Below the pieces are notes generated by a model, which was not told where the DNA came from, searched no databases, and worked only from the letters and a program-made list of their open reading frames with translations. A program made the translations under genes and the position numbers. From contig DVFO01000081.1 in NCBI GenBank assembly GCA_018713215.1, forward strand, positions 1-17,426: a stretch of 17,426 nt of DNA, given 5' to 3'. Positions 7,254 to 14,425 of this stretch are shown piece by piece (the first letter of the stretch is position 1; each line of letters starts with the position of its first letter). Source of the stretch: Enterenecus faecium. Its GTDB lineage: Bacteria; Bacillota; Clostridia; Oscillospirales; Oscillospiraceae.

Positions 7254-7288
7254 GCCGTCCGGCAAAGGATTCCCCTTTGCCGGACGGC
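7254..7288 (-). terminator. 15-bp hairpin after ilvA, terminator-like but without U-run
   Basis: A perfect 15-bp stem (7254-7268 with 7274-7288) with a 5-nt loop begins 9 nt after the ilvA stop on the minus strand. The sequence after it (TATGCCAATG) has no T-run. It may protect the 3' end of the mRNA or terminate inefficiently. Confidence 0.5.
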
Positions 7289-7297
7289 AATTGGAAG

Positions 7298-8518
7298 TTA
7301 TTCGTAGACGCAGGAGGTGGCCACTTCGCTCACCTGATATCCTGCCTTGGCCAGGGAGGACAGAATCTCCTCCTTGTGCTGGTGGCCAAAGGCCTCCAGG
7401 GTCACCTTCAGCTCCACACCAGCCTGACGGTTGATGTTGACAAACTGGTTGTGGTCCAGCTTGATGATGTTGCCGTTTTCTCGGGCCACCAGCTCCGCCA
7501 CACGGAGCAGCTCGCCGGGCCGATCGGGCAGCTGCACCGAGAAGGTGAAGATGCGGCCCCGGTTGATGAGCCCGTGCTGCACCAGGGAGGAGATGGTGAT
7601 CACATCCATATTGCCGCCGGAGAGCACCGACACCACATTCTTGCCCTTACACTCCAGATGGCGCAGGGCGGCGATGGTGAGCAGGCCTGCATTCTCCACC
7701 ACCATCTTGTGCTTCTCCATCACATCCAGGAAGGCGTCCACCAGCTCTCCATCTCCGATGGTGAGGATGTCGTCCACGTTCTTCTGGATGTAGGGGAACA
7801 CCAGGTCGCCGGGGGTCTTCACCGCCACGCCGTCGGCAATGGTGTTCACGGTGGGCAGGGTGACCACGTGCCCGGCCTCAATGCTGGCCTTCATGGACGC
7901 CGCCCCCGTGGGCTCTACGCCGATGACCTGCACCGAGGGGTTGAGCAGCTTGGCCAGGGTGGCCACGCCAGCGGCCAGACCGCCGCCGCCGATGGGCACC
8001 AAAATCACATCCACATCCGGCAGGTCCTTGAAAATCTCATAGGCAATGGTGCCCTGGCCTGTGGACACGGTGAGGTCGTTGAAGGGGTGTACATAGGTGT
8101 ACCCCTCCTCCTGGCTCATCAGGGTCGCCATAGATGCTGCATCATCAAAGGTCTCCCCGTGCAAAATAACACGGGCGCCGTAGTCCTTGGTGTTGTTGAC
8201 CTTCACCAGGGGCGTGGTGGTGGGCATGATGATGGTGGCGGGAATGCCGGCGGCCTGAGCCGCATAGGCCACGCCCTGGGCGTGGTTGCCCGCCGAAGCG
8301 GTAATCAGCCCCCGCTCCTTCTCCTCCTGGGTGAGGGTGGAGCACTTAAAGTAAGCGCCCCGGATTTTGTAGGCCCCGGTCACCTGCATGTTCTCCGGCT
8401 TGATGTAGACATGGTTGCCGGTGGACTTGGAGAAGAACGTGCTGTAAATCAGGTCCGTGGGGTGGAGCACACCTTCCAGGACCTTTCTGGCCTGTTTGAA
8501 ATTTTCTAGGGTCATCAT
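7298..8518 (-). CDS. ilvA: Threonine ammonia-lyase with C-terminal ACT domain
   Basis: PLP enzyme that deaminates threonine to 2-oxobutanoate, feeding isoleucine synthesis or threonine breakdown. 406 residues. Seen: the PLP lysine in GAYKIRGA (Lys51), SAGNHAQGVA (75-84), the phosphate-binding loop PIGGGGLAAG, and SGGNMD before the regulatory part. The last ~80 residues (from RIFTFSVQLPDRPGELL) form one ACT domain. This fits the ~400-residue single-ACT type, between catabolic TdcB (~330, no ACT) and biosynthetic IlvA (~510, two ACT-like). The name tdcB is also possible. ATG 8518 has AGGTG 7 nt upstream; a second ATG follows directly. A good promoter lies upstream, and no ilv genes are adjacent. 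Confidence 0.92.
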   Translation of the reverse strand: MMTLENFKQARKVLEGVLHPTDLIYSTFFSKSTGNHVYIKPENMQVTGAYKIRGAYFKCSTLTQEEKERGLITASAGNHAQGVAYAAQAAGIPATIIMPTTTPLVKVNNTKDYGARVILHGETFDDAASMATLMSQEEGYTYVHPFNDLTVSTGQGTIAYEIFKDLPDVDVILVPIGGGGLAAGVATLAKLLNPSVQVIGVEPTGAASMKASIEAGHVVTLPTVNTIADGVAVKTPGDLVFPYIQKNVDDILTIGDGELVDAFLDVMEKHKMVVENAGLLTIAALRHLECKGKNVVSVLSGGNMDVITISSLVQHGLINRGRIFTFSVQLPDRPGELLRVAELVARENGNIIKLDHNQFVNINRQAGVELKVTLEAFGHQHKEEILSSLAKAGYQVSEVATSCVYE

Positions 8519-8554
8519 GGCTGTACACCTGCCTATTTTATCATTCAGATTCTC

Positions 8555-8583
8555 ATTTTAACCCACCAAATGGGGAAAGTCAA
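8555..8583 (-). promoter_or_regulatory. Sigma-A promoter of ilvA
   Basis: On the minus strand: TTGACT (8583-8578), a 17-nt spacer and TAAAAT (8560-8555). It matches at 10 of 12 positions and lies 37 nt before the ilvA start. It is divergent from the promoter at 8608-8636, 24 bp away. Confidence 0.82.
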
Positions 8584-8607
8584 TGCCTTGACCTGCGCTG
8601 CATTTTC

Positions 8608-8636
8608 TTGACACCCCCACTTTAGTGCGTTACAAT
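8608..8636 (+). promoter_or_regulatory. Sigma-A promoter of the xpaC-telA operon
   Basis: Perfect TTGACA (8608-8613), a 17-nt spacer and TACAAT (8631-8636), 37 nt before the GTG start at 8674. It matches at 11 of 12 positions, so strong basal expression is expected. Confidence 0.88.
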
Positions 8637-8673
8637 AAAGCCAATATCACGCTGGTAGAAAGGAGCGTGCGCT

Positions 8674-9363
8674 GTGGCTTTCATTCGCAAAAAAAGCGTC
8701 CTCCCCATTTATATGGTAGGAGGCACCTGGCTGGTGTGGTCTCTGGCCGCCCCTCTGTATAAACCCACCCACTATATCATGGCCGGTCTGGCCTCTGCGG
8801 CGGTGTACTATCTGGGCAAGATCATTTTCCCGGACCGGGGCTACGAACTGGATAACCCGGAAGAGGAGGCCTCTGAGCCCCAGGCCCAGAAAACGCAGGC
8901 TGAGCCGGTCAGCCCGGAGGTCCAGCAGCTGCTCCAGGAGCGGGACCGGGCCGTATCCGAGATGCGTCGACTCAACGACTCCATTCAGGACCAAACCCTC
9001 TCTCAGCAGATCGACCGCTTGGAGCACACCACTCAGAAGATCATGGACGCGGTGGCCAAGAGCCCGGACAAGCTGCCTCAAATCCGCCGTTTCCTCAACT
9101 ATTATCTTCCCACCACCCTGAAACTGCTCAACGCCTATGACCGCATGGACGCCACTGGGGTGGAGGGTACCAACATCGACGGCACCAAAGGGCGCATTGA
9201 GGACATCATGTCCACCATCTGCACCGCCTTTGACCGCCAACTGGACGCCCTGTACGGCCAGGAGGCCATGGACATCAGCACCGACATCGACGTACTGGAA
9301 CAGATGCTGGCCCGGGAAGGCCTGGGCGATATGAATCTGTCCGCCGACGACACCCAAAAATGA
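8674..9363 (+). CDS. XpaC-like membrane protein (5-bromo-4-chloroindolyl phosphate hydrolysis family)
   Basis: 229 residues. A short basic N-terminus (MAFIRKKS) is followed by two transmembrane helices (about 9-29 and 33-53), a variable acidic linker rich in Glu/Gln (60-82), and a helical cytoplasmic domain (about 84-225) with LLQERDRAVSEMRRLND and the XpaC-like core IRRFLNYYLPTTLKLLNAYDRM. The family name comes from a Bacillus phenotype; the real biochemistry is not known. XpaC-like genes often stand next to telA, as here, which supports the call. The start is GTG at 8674 with AGGAG at 8661-8665. First gene of a four-gene operon, with telA 19 nt downstream. Confidence 0.82.
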   Translation: MAFIRKKSVLPIYMVGGTWLVWSLAAPLYKPTHYIMAGLASAAVYYLGKIIFPDRGYELDNPEEEASEPQAQKTQAEPVSPEVQQLLQERDRAVSEMRRLNDSIQDQTLSQQIDRLEHTTQKIMDAVAKSPDKLPQIRRFLNYYLPTTLKLLNAYDRMDATGVEGTNIDGTKGRIEDIMSTICTAFDRQLDALYGQEAMDISTDIDVLEQMLAREGLGDMNLSADDTQK

Positions 9364-9382
9364 CCCGTAGGAGGAATGTACC

Positions 9383-10516
9383 ATGAACGACCATCCCGAT
9401 TTCACCCCCACCCTCACCTTGAATCCCACCTTGGACTCCTCTGCCCCCGCTGCGCCTGCCGCTCCCACGCCTGCCCCCCAGGAGGCCATGGCAGAGATTC
9501 AGCTCTCCCCCCAGGAGCAGCAGATGGTGGAAGACTTTGCCCAGAAAATTGACCTCACCGACACCGCCATGGTGCTCCAGTACGGCGCTGCCGCCCAGAA
9601 GAACATTGCCGACTTCTCGGAAAACGCCCTGAACAACGTGCGCACCAAGGACCTGGGCCAGGTAGGTCAGGCTCTGTCCTCCCTGGTGGTGGAGCTGAAG
9701 ACCTTCGGCGAGGAGGAGAAAAGCGGCATCTTCGGCTTCTTCCAGAAGAAGAAAAAGGAGGCCATGGCCTTGAAGGCCAGCTTTGACAAGGCCGATGCCA
9801 ATGTGGATAAGATCGTGGCAGTGCTGGAAAACCACCAGCTGACCCTGATGAAGGACATCGCCATGCTGGACCAGATGTATGATCTGAACACCAAATATTA
9901 TAAGGAGTTGACCATGTATATCCTGGCGGGCAAGAAGGCTCTGGATAAGGCCCGCACCGAGACCCTGGCCCAGCTCCAGCAGACCGCCACCCAGACCAAA
10001 ACCCAGGAGGCAGCCCAGAAGTACAACGACTACGCCAACCTGTGCAACCGCTTTGAAAAGAAGCTCCACGACTTGGAACTGACCCGCATGGTGTCCATTC
10101 AGATGGGCCCCCAAACCCGGATGATTCAGAACAACGACGCCTTGATGCTGGAGAAGATTCAGTCCTCTCTGGTCAACACCATCCCCCTGTGGAAGAGCCA
10201 GATGGTGCTGGCCTTAGGGTTAGAGCACTCCCGTCAGGCCGCCGCAGCCCAGAGCGCTGTGTCGGATATGACCAACCAGCTGCTGCAAAAGAATGCAGAG
10301 ATGCTTCACATGGGCACCGTGGAGGCCGCCCGAGAGTCCGAGCGGGGCATTGTGGACCTGGAGACCCTTCAACACACCAACCAGCAGCTCATCGCCACCC
10401 TGGACGAGGTCATGGACATCCAGACCCAGGGCGCACAGAAGCGCCGGGAGGCAGAGGTGGAGCTTCAGCGCATCGAGGGCGAGTTGAAGCAGAAGCTGCT
10501 GGAACTGCGGGGCTGA
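9383..10516 (+). CDS. TelA-like toxic anion resistance family protein
   Basis: 377 residues. The first ~55 are Pro/Ala rich and probably disordered (SSAPAAPAAPTPAPQEA). The rest is almost wholly helical and coiled-coil prone, with family-like stretches KIDLTDTAMVLQYG, NIADFSENALNNVRTKDLG, GIFGFFQKKKKEA, LDQMYDLNTKYYKELTMYI, MVSIQMGPQTRMIQNND and NTIPLWKSQMVLAL. The family is named for tellurite resistance (TelA/KlaA, YceH); the molecular role is not settled and a role in envelope stress is suspected. No transmembrane helix is seen, so it may act at the membrane through the XpaC-like neighbour. The ATG has GTAGGAGG upstream. It is followed 18 nt later by the TPM protein gene. Confidence 0.9.
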   Translation: MNDHPDFTPTLTLNPTLDSSAPAAPAAPTPAPQEAMAEIQLSPQEQQMVEDFAQKIDLTDTAMVLQYGAAAQKNIADFSENALNNVRTKDLGQVGQALSSLVVELKTFGEEEKSGIFGFFQKKKKEAMALKASFDKADANVDKIVAVLENHQLTLMKDIAMLDQMYDLNTKYYKELTMYILAGKKALDKARTETLAQLQQTATQTKTQEAAQKYNDYANLCNRFEKKLHDLELTRMVSIQMGPQTRMIQNNDALMLEKIQSSLVNTIPLWKSQMVLALGLEHSRQAAAAQSAVSDMTNQLLQKNAEMLHMGTVEAARESERGIVDLETLQHTNQQLIATLDEVMDIQTQGAQKRREAEVELQRIEGELKQKLLELRG

Positions 10517-10534
10517 TCCCCGGGGTGACCTTGG

Positions 10535-11053
10535 ATGAAACTATTCAAACGAACCGGCGTGGCCGTCCTACTCACCGTCATGATGATCATCCTGGCGGTG
10601 GGCATCGGTCTGGCCCGCCGACCCGGCAGCGGCGGACACGTTGCCACCACCCAAGATGCCCCGTGGTTCGTCTCTGACCAGGCCGGGGTGCTCAGCTCCT
10701 CCGGCATCAAGCAGTTGGAGAGCAACAACCGCTCTCTGGACAGCTCCATGGGTGTGGTCATCGGCTGTCTCACCTGCAACTACGGAAAAGCCGACTTGGG
10801 CAACTACGCCATGGAACAGGCAGAAAAAATGGGCCTGGGCGCCAACGACTTTATGGTGGTGCTGGACATCTCGGGAGAGAACTACTGGCTCATTCAGGGC
10901 AGCGGCCTCACCGACCTGTTCACCGATGACGACTGCGCCTCCTATGCCTGGGAGTATATGGAGGAACCCTTTGCCAAGGGAGACTACACCCAAGCCCTGC
11001 TCTCCCTCTCCGACGCTCTGACCCAGTGGTATCAGACCCACTATCTGGCCTAA
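10535..11053 (+). CDS. TPM-domain protein, short form without C-terminal tail
   Basis: 172 residues. One N-terminal hydrophobic segment (about 7-27) acts as a signal anchor or signal peptide. The following domain matches the TPM (YgcG/Psb32) fold: APWFVSDQAGVLSSSGIKQLE (about 42-62), MGVVIGCLTCNYG, DFMVVLDISGENYWLIQGSGL, then a helix ending the protein. TPM domains lie outside the membrane or in the thylakoid lumen and are linked to membrane-protein quality control. Most YgcG-type proteins continue into a transmembrane helix and a Gly-rich tail; here the protein stops at YLA and the next gene supplies those parts. No strong AGGAGG is visible upstream of ATG 10535 (GGGGTGACCTTGG only), so translation may depend on coupling to telA. 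Confidence 0.82.
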   Translation: MKLFKRTGVAVLLTVMMIILAVGIGLARRPGSGGHVATTQDAPWFVSDQAGVLSSSGIKQLESNNRSLDSSMGVVIGCLTCNYGKADLGNYAMEQAEKMGLGANDFMVVLDISGENYWLIQGSGLTDLFTDDDCASYAWEYMEEPFAKGDYTQALLSLSDALTQWYQTHYLA

Positions 11054-11066
11054 CTTGGGAGGTATT

Positions 11067-11480
11067 ATGGATATCTTAATCATCTTCCTGCTGATACTTG
11101 TGGTGCTGGCCCTGAGGGAGGGCTCCCGGTACCGCCAGTATCGGGGCGGCTACTATGGCCCCAACTACATGTACCGTCCCTTCTGGATGTTTCCCCCTCG
11201 TCCCCACCACCATCATCACCACCACCCTCACCCGCCCATGGGTGGGCGTCCTATGGGTGGCGGTCGGCCCATGGGTGGACGGCCTGGACATGGCCCTTCC
11301 ACCTCCTTTCGCGGTTCCCGTCCCGGCGGCGGGTTCGGCGGTGGACGCTCCAGCCGCCCGGGCAGTTTCGGAGGCGGTCGCTCCTTCGGGGGCGGCGGCC
11401 GTTCGTTCGGGGGTGGCCGCTCTTTTGGCGGCGGTGGAGGCCGTTCCTTCGGCGGTGGCCGAGGCGGCGGACGGCGCTGA
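11067..11480 (+). CDS. Single-helix membrane protein with His tract and RSFGGG repeats
   Basis: 137 residues; no named family recognised. Residues 2-16 form a short transmembrane helix (DILIIFLLILVVLAL). Then come an Arg/Tyr-rich part (REGSRYRQYRGGYYGPNYMY), seven consecutive histidines at 47-53 plus His55, Met-Gly-Gly-Arg-Pro repeats (58-75), and a Gly/Arg/Phe/Ser tail with four RSFGGG units. The TM-plus-glycine tail is what normally ends YgcG/TPM proteins, so this looks like the detached C-terminal half of the preceding TPM protein. ATG 11067 has GGGAGG four nt upstream; a TTG at 11055 lies before this site and is not used. A terminator follows. Confidence 0.78.
   Translation: MDILIIFLLILVVLALREGSRYRQYRGGYYGPNYMYRPFWMFPPRPHHHHHHHPHPPMGGRPMGGGRPMGGRPGHGPSTSFRGSRPGGGFGGGRSSRPGSFGGGRSFGGGGRSFGGGRSFGGGGGRSFGGGRGGGRR
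11379..11459 (+). repeat. Four in-frame RSFGGG-type coding repeats
   Basis: Units start at 11379, 11400, 11418 and 11442, each encoding RSF followed by three to five glycines. The codons differ between units (CGC-TCC-TTC, CGT-TCG-TTC, CGC-TCT-TTT, CGT-TCC-TTC). The protein pattern is therefore kept while the DNA differs, which argues against recent DNA duplication. Confidence 0.85.
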
Positions 11481-11487
11481 CTCAAAC

Positions 11488-11524
11488 AAGGCTGCAAGAG
11501 CATACCCCTCTTGCAGCCTTTTCT
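11488..11524 (+). terminator. Terminator of the xpaC-telA-TPM operon
   Basis: A perfect 13-bp stem (11488-11500 with 11508-11520) and a 7-nt loop, followed by TTCT; the T-run is short. It begins 8 nt after the stop of the glycine-rich gene. Confidence 0.82.
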
Positions 11525-11576
11525 ACTGCCCCCCTTTACTACAACATACACACATCTATCATAAGGAGAACCGAGC

Positions 11577-12053
11577 ATGAATTATACCCTCCGCTTGGCA
11601 ACCCCTGCCGACCATGATTCGATCTATACACTCAAATCGGAATCCGTGCGCCCCTATGTGGAAACCATTTGGGGCTGGGATGAGGCATACCAGCGTGCTG
11701 ACTTTGACCGTGACTTTTCCGCCATTCAGCAGTTCCAAGTTATTGAGGTGGACGGCAGATTCGTGGGCTTCGTGCAGTGTTGCTTTATCCCCTCCTGCTG
11801 TGAGGTGGTGGAGCTGCATTTGCTCCCGGCGTACCGGGGCCATGGAATCGGCTCTCATATTCTGCGCCGCCTCCAAGAAGCCTGCATGGCCCAGAAGCTC
11901 AAACTGCGAATTGGCTGTTTCAAAGATAATCACAGGGCCAAACAGCTCTATGAAAAACTGGGTTTCATACAGATGGAAGAAACCGCCACTCACTACATCC
12001 TGGAAACGGTTGCTCCCCTTCCCAACGATGACCCAAACGAACTCCAGAGGTGA
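11577..12053 (+). CDS. GNAT family N-acetyltransferase
   Basis: 158 residues. Transfers an acetyl group from acetyl-CoA to an unknown amine. The GNAT pattern is clear: N-terminal YTLRLATPADHDSIYTL (3-19), strand VIEVDGRFVGFVQ (55-67), the acetyl-CoA motif ELHLLPAYRGHGIGSHIL (79-96), and the C-terminal part KDNHRAKQLYEKLGF (116-130). ATG 11577 has AAGGAG at 11562-11567. Its stop overlaps the ribosome binding site of the YfhO-like gene, so the two are likely co-transcribed. No clear promoter was found in the 52 nt between the previous terminator and the start. Confidence 0.9.
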   Translation: MNYTLRLATPADHDSIYTLKSESVRPYVETIWGWDEAYQRADFDRDFSAIQQFQVIEVDGRFVGFVQCCFIPSCCEVVELHLLPAYRGHGIGSHILRRLQEACMAQKLKLRIGCFKDNHRAKQLYEKLGFIQMEETATHYILETVAPLPNDDPNELQR

Positions 12054-12058
12054 TTTTG

Positions 12059-14377
12059 TTGAAATCCCGTATCAAGCCCACGCCCCTGCTTTACGCTCTG
12101 GCCTTTCTCGTCCCCGCCCTGCTCCTGCTGGTGGTCTATGCCCGCTTGGGACTGGCCCCCTGGGGGGACAACACCATTCTGATGTCCGACATGTCCTCCC
12201 AGTATGTGGAGTTTTTCTGTGCCTTGAAGCACGGGGATGTGTTTTTCTCCTGGTCCAAGGCCCTGGGCACCTCCTATATCGGGGTGTTCTCCTACTATGT
12301 CTCCAGTCCCCTGTCCCTGCTCACCCTGTTGGTCCCCAATGAGTACATGCCCATGGGGCTGATGTTCCTCACGGTGTTGAAGGTGGGACTGGCGGGGCTG
12401 ACCTGCTGCATCTTCCTGCGCTCTTACCTCCGGCGCAGCGCCCTGTTTCTCCCCATGCTCTCCACCTGCTACGCCCTGTGCTCCTACACCGCTGCCTACT
12501 CTCTGTGCATCATGTGGCTGGATGGGCTCATCTGGCTGCCCATCATTCTCCTGGGACTGGAGCGGATTCTGGCAGGGCGGCGGCCCTGGCTGTTCTTTGG
12601 CAGTCTGGTGGTGTGCTTTGTCTCCACCTGGTACATCTCCTACATAATCGGTATCTTCTGCTGTGTGTGGCTGGTCTATCGGGAGTGGTGCGAGGCCACC
12701 GGATGGAAAGACCTGTTGCGCCACGTCCGGTCTTTCCTTCTCTCCGCTCTGGCCGCCCTGGGGGTCACCGCCTGGATGTGGATTCCCTCCCTGTTGTCCA
12801 TCTTCAGCGGAAAGCTGGGAGACACCACCATGGACTACTCCAGTCTCACCAACTTTCCCCTGTGGCAGCTGCCCAGCCGCCTGTTCTCCGGCCAATCGGC
12901 GGGACTGACCAACTCTGCCCTGCCCTATCTGTTCTGCGGCACGGTGATCTTGATGCTGGCCCTGGTCTTTTTCTTCTACCCCGCCATTTCCGGCCGGAAC
13001 AAGCTGGCCGCTCTGGCGGTGCTGGTGGTACTGGTGCTCTCTCTGTGGCTGTCCCCTCTGGACAAGGTGTGGCACCTCTTCCAAATGCCCAACTGGTTCC
13101 CCTATCGGTACAGCTTCGTCTTCTCCTTCTTCCTGGTGGTTCTGGCAGGTCAGGTGTTGGCAGCCCTGCCAAAGTCCTTTACCACCTGGAAGCTGGCCCC
13201 GGTGGTCACCCTGGTGCTGTTCTGTCTCACCGCCTGGGAGCTGGGCTACAACACCCAGACCACCATGCTGGACATTCGGGAGGTGTTCCACTGCCAGTCC
13301 TACGCCGACTATGTGTCCTACTACCAGGAAAATGAGACCCTGGTGGAACAGGCCCAGGATGCGGACACCGACTTCTACCGCATGGGAGCCACCTACGACC
13401 GGGGCGACAACAGCCCCCTCTCCTTCGGCTATGCGGGGATCACCCACTACAGCAGCATTTATAACAAACAGGTCAACACCTTCTTAAAGCAGTTGGGCTT
13501 TGCCCAGGGCTGGATGTGGAGCGTCTACTACGGCTCCACCCCCGTCACCGACAGCCTGCTGGGCATCCGCTATGTGCTCAGCGACCAGGAGTTTCCCGGC
13601 TATGAAGAGGCGGGCCACAGCGGCAGTCTGACCCTGTGGGAAAACCCGGACGCTCTGCCCCTGGCCTATGTCTCTCAGGGACAGGTTTCCACCATTCTTC
13701 CCCGTGGGTACACTCCCTTTGAGACCCAGACATATCTGCTCAACCAGCTCACCGGGTCCACCCAAGAGGTATTCTCCTCCATTGACCTGGAGGTACAAGA
13801 GAGCGAGGGACAGATCACCCTGCGTATCCACGGCACCGGGAGTCCCGTCTACGCCTATCTGGACCAAAACGGGTTCACCGCTCTGTCTGTGGACGGCGAA
13901 TACCGCTGTTCCCTCACCCCCTATGAGGAGCAGCGCATCCACTACCTGGGCACTCCTGCCGTTGGAGAAACCCTGGAGGTGACCATCGCCTGCAACACCA
14001 CCCTGTCCAACCTGGACTGGAATGCCCTGGTGCAGCAGCTGGACCAGGATGCCCTCAGCGACGCACTGTCCCTGTTGGACAACACCCAGGTGGATACAGT
14101 CACCAACTCCCGTGTCTCCCTCCAGGCCACCGCCGACACCTCCTCCACTCTGGTCACCACCATCCCTGCCGAGGACGGCTGGACCGCCTATGTGGACGGG
14201 AAAAAGGTGGACACCGGGGTGTGCTGGGACACCTTCCTCACCGTAGAACTCACCCCCGGCACCCACCAGGTCACCTTCCGCTACACCTCGCCCGGGCTCA
14301 CCCTGGGCCTTGGGCTGGGCGGTATCACCGTTGTGGCTTTCGTGGGCTGGCTGGTGTGGAAACGCAAAAAAGCCTGA
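12059..14377 (+). CDS. YfhO-family multi-spanning membrane protein
   Basis: 772 residues. YfhO-type proteins resemble GT-C glycosyltransferases and decorate outer-surface polymers (lipoteichoic acid in Bacillus and Listeria) using lipid-linked sugars made by CsbB/GtrB-like enzymes. Seen: a first membrane helix (about 10-28), the extracytoplasmic loop GDNTILMSDMSSQYVEF with the acidic/Gln pattern of the family, about a dozen membrane helices up to about residue 395, then a large extracytoplasmic, beta-rich domain, and a last helix (about 745-767) ending WKRKKA. TTG 12059 is chosen because AGAGGTGAT (12046-12054) is a good ribosome binding site for it; GTG 12050 lies inside that site and TTG 12056 is too close. 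The polymer and sugar are unknown. Confidence 0.85.
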   Translation: MKSRIKPTPLLYALAFLVPALLLLVVYARLGLAPWGDNTILMSDMSSQYVEFFCALKHGDVFFSWSKALGTSYIGVFSYYVSSPLSLLTLLVPNEYMPMGLMFLTVLKVGLAGLTCCIFLRSYLRRSALFLPMLSTCYALCSYTAAYSLCIMWLDGLIWLPIILLGLERILAGRRPWLFFGSLVVCFVSTWYISYIIGIFCCVWLVYREWCEATGWKDLLRHVRSFLLSALAALGVTAWMWIPSLLSIFSGKLGDTTMDYSSLTNFPLWQLPSRLFSGQSAGLTNSALPYLFCGTVILMLALVFFFYPAISGRNKLAALAVLVVLVLSLWLSPLDKVWHLFQMPNWFPYRYSFVFSFFLVVLAGQVLAALPKSFTTWKLAPVVTLVLFCLTAWELGYNTQTTMLDIREVFHCQSYADYVSYYQENETLVEQAQDADTDFYRMGATYDRGDNSPLSFGYAGITHYSSIYNKQVNTFLKQLGFAQGWMWSVYYGSTPVTDSLLGIRYVLSDQEFPGYEEAGHSGSLTLWENPDALPLAYVSQGQVSTILPRGYTPFETQTYLLNQLTGSTQEVFSSIDLEVQESEGQITLRIHGTGSPVYAYLDQNGFTALSVDGEYRCSLTPYEEQRIHYLGTPAVGETLEVTIACNTTLSNLDWNALVQQLDQDALSDALSLLDNTQVDTVTNSRVSLQATADTSSTLVTTIPAEDGWTAYVDGKKVDTGVCWDTFLTVELTPGTHQVTFRYTSPGLTLGLGLGGITVVAFVGWLVWKRKKA

Positions 14378-14384
14378 CAGACTC

Positions 14385-14421
14385 AAAATGCCGTGGTGCA
14401 ATCAAGCACCACGGCATTTTT
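14385..14421. terminator. Bidirectional terminator between the yfhO-like gene and ttcA-like gene
   Basis: A perfect 15-bp stem (14385-14399 with 14406-14420) and a 6-nt loop, with AAAA at one base and TTTTT at the other. It lies between convergent genes. Confidence 0.92.
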
Positions 14422-14425
14422 CTGG

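Noticed and set aside
6863..8509. 548-aa plus-strand open frame across rpe, the intergenic region and ilvA
   Set aside because: It is antisense to two well-identified enzymes, shows no domain, and has a composition typical of complement-strand frames in GC-rich DNA.
11993..13447. 484-aa minus-strand open frame opposite the yfhO-like gene
   Set aside because: Rich in Gly/Gln/His with no recognisable domain. It is the antisense reading of a GC-rich membrane protein gene with good family features on the plus strand.
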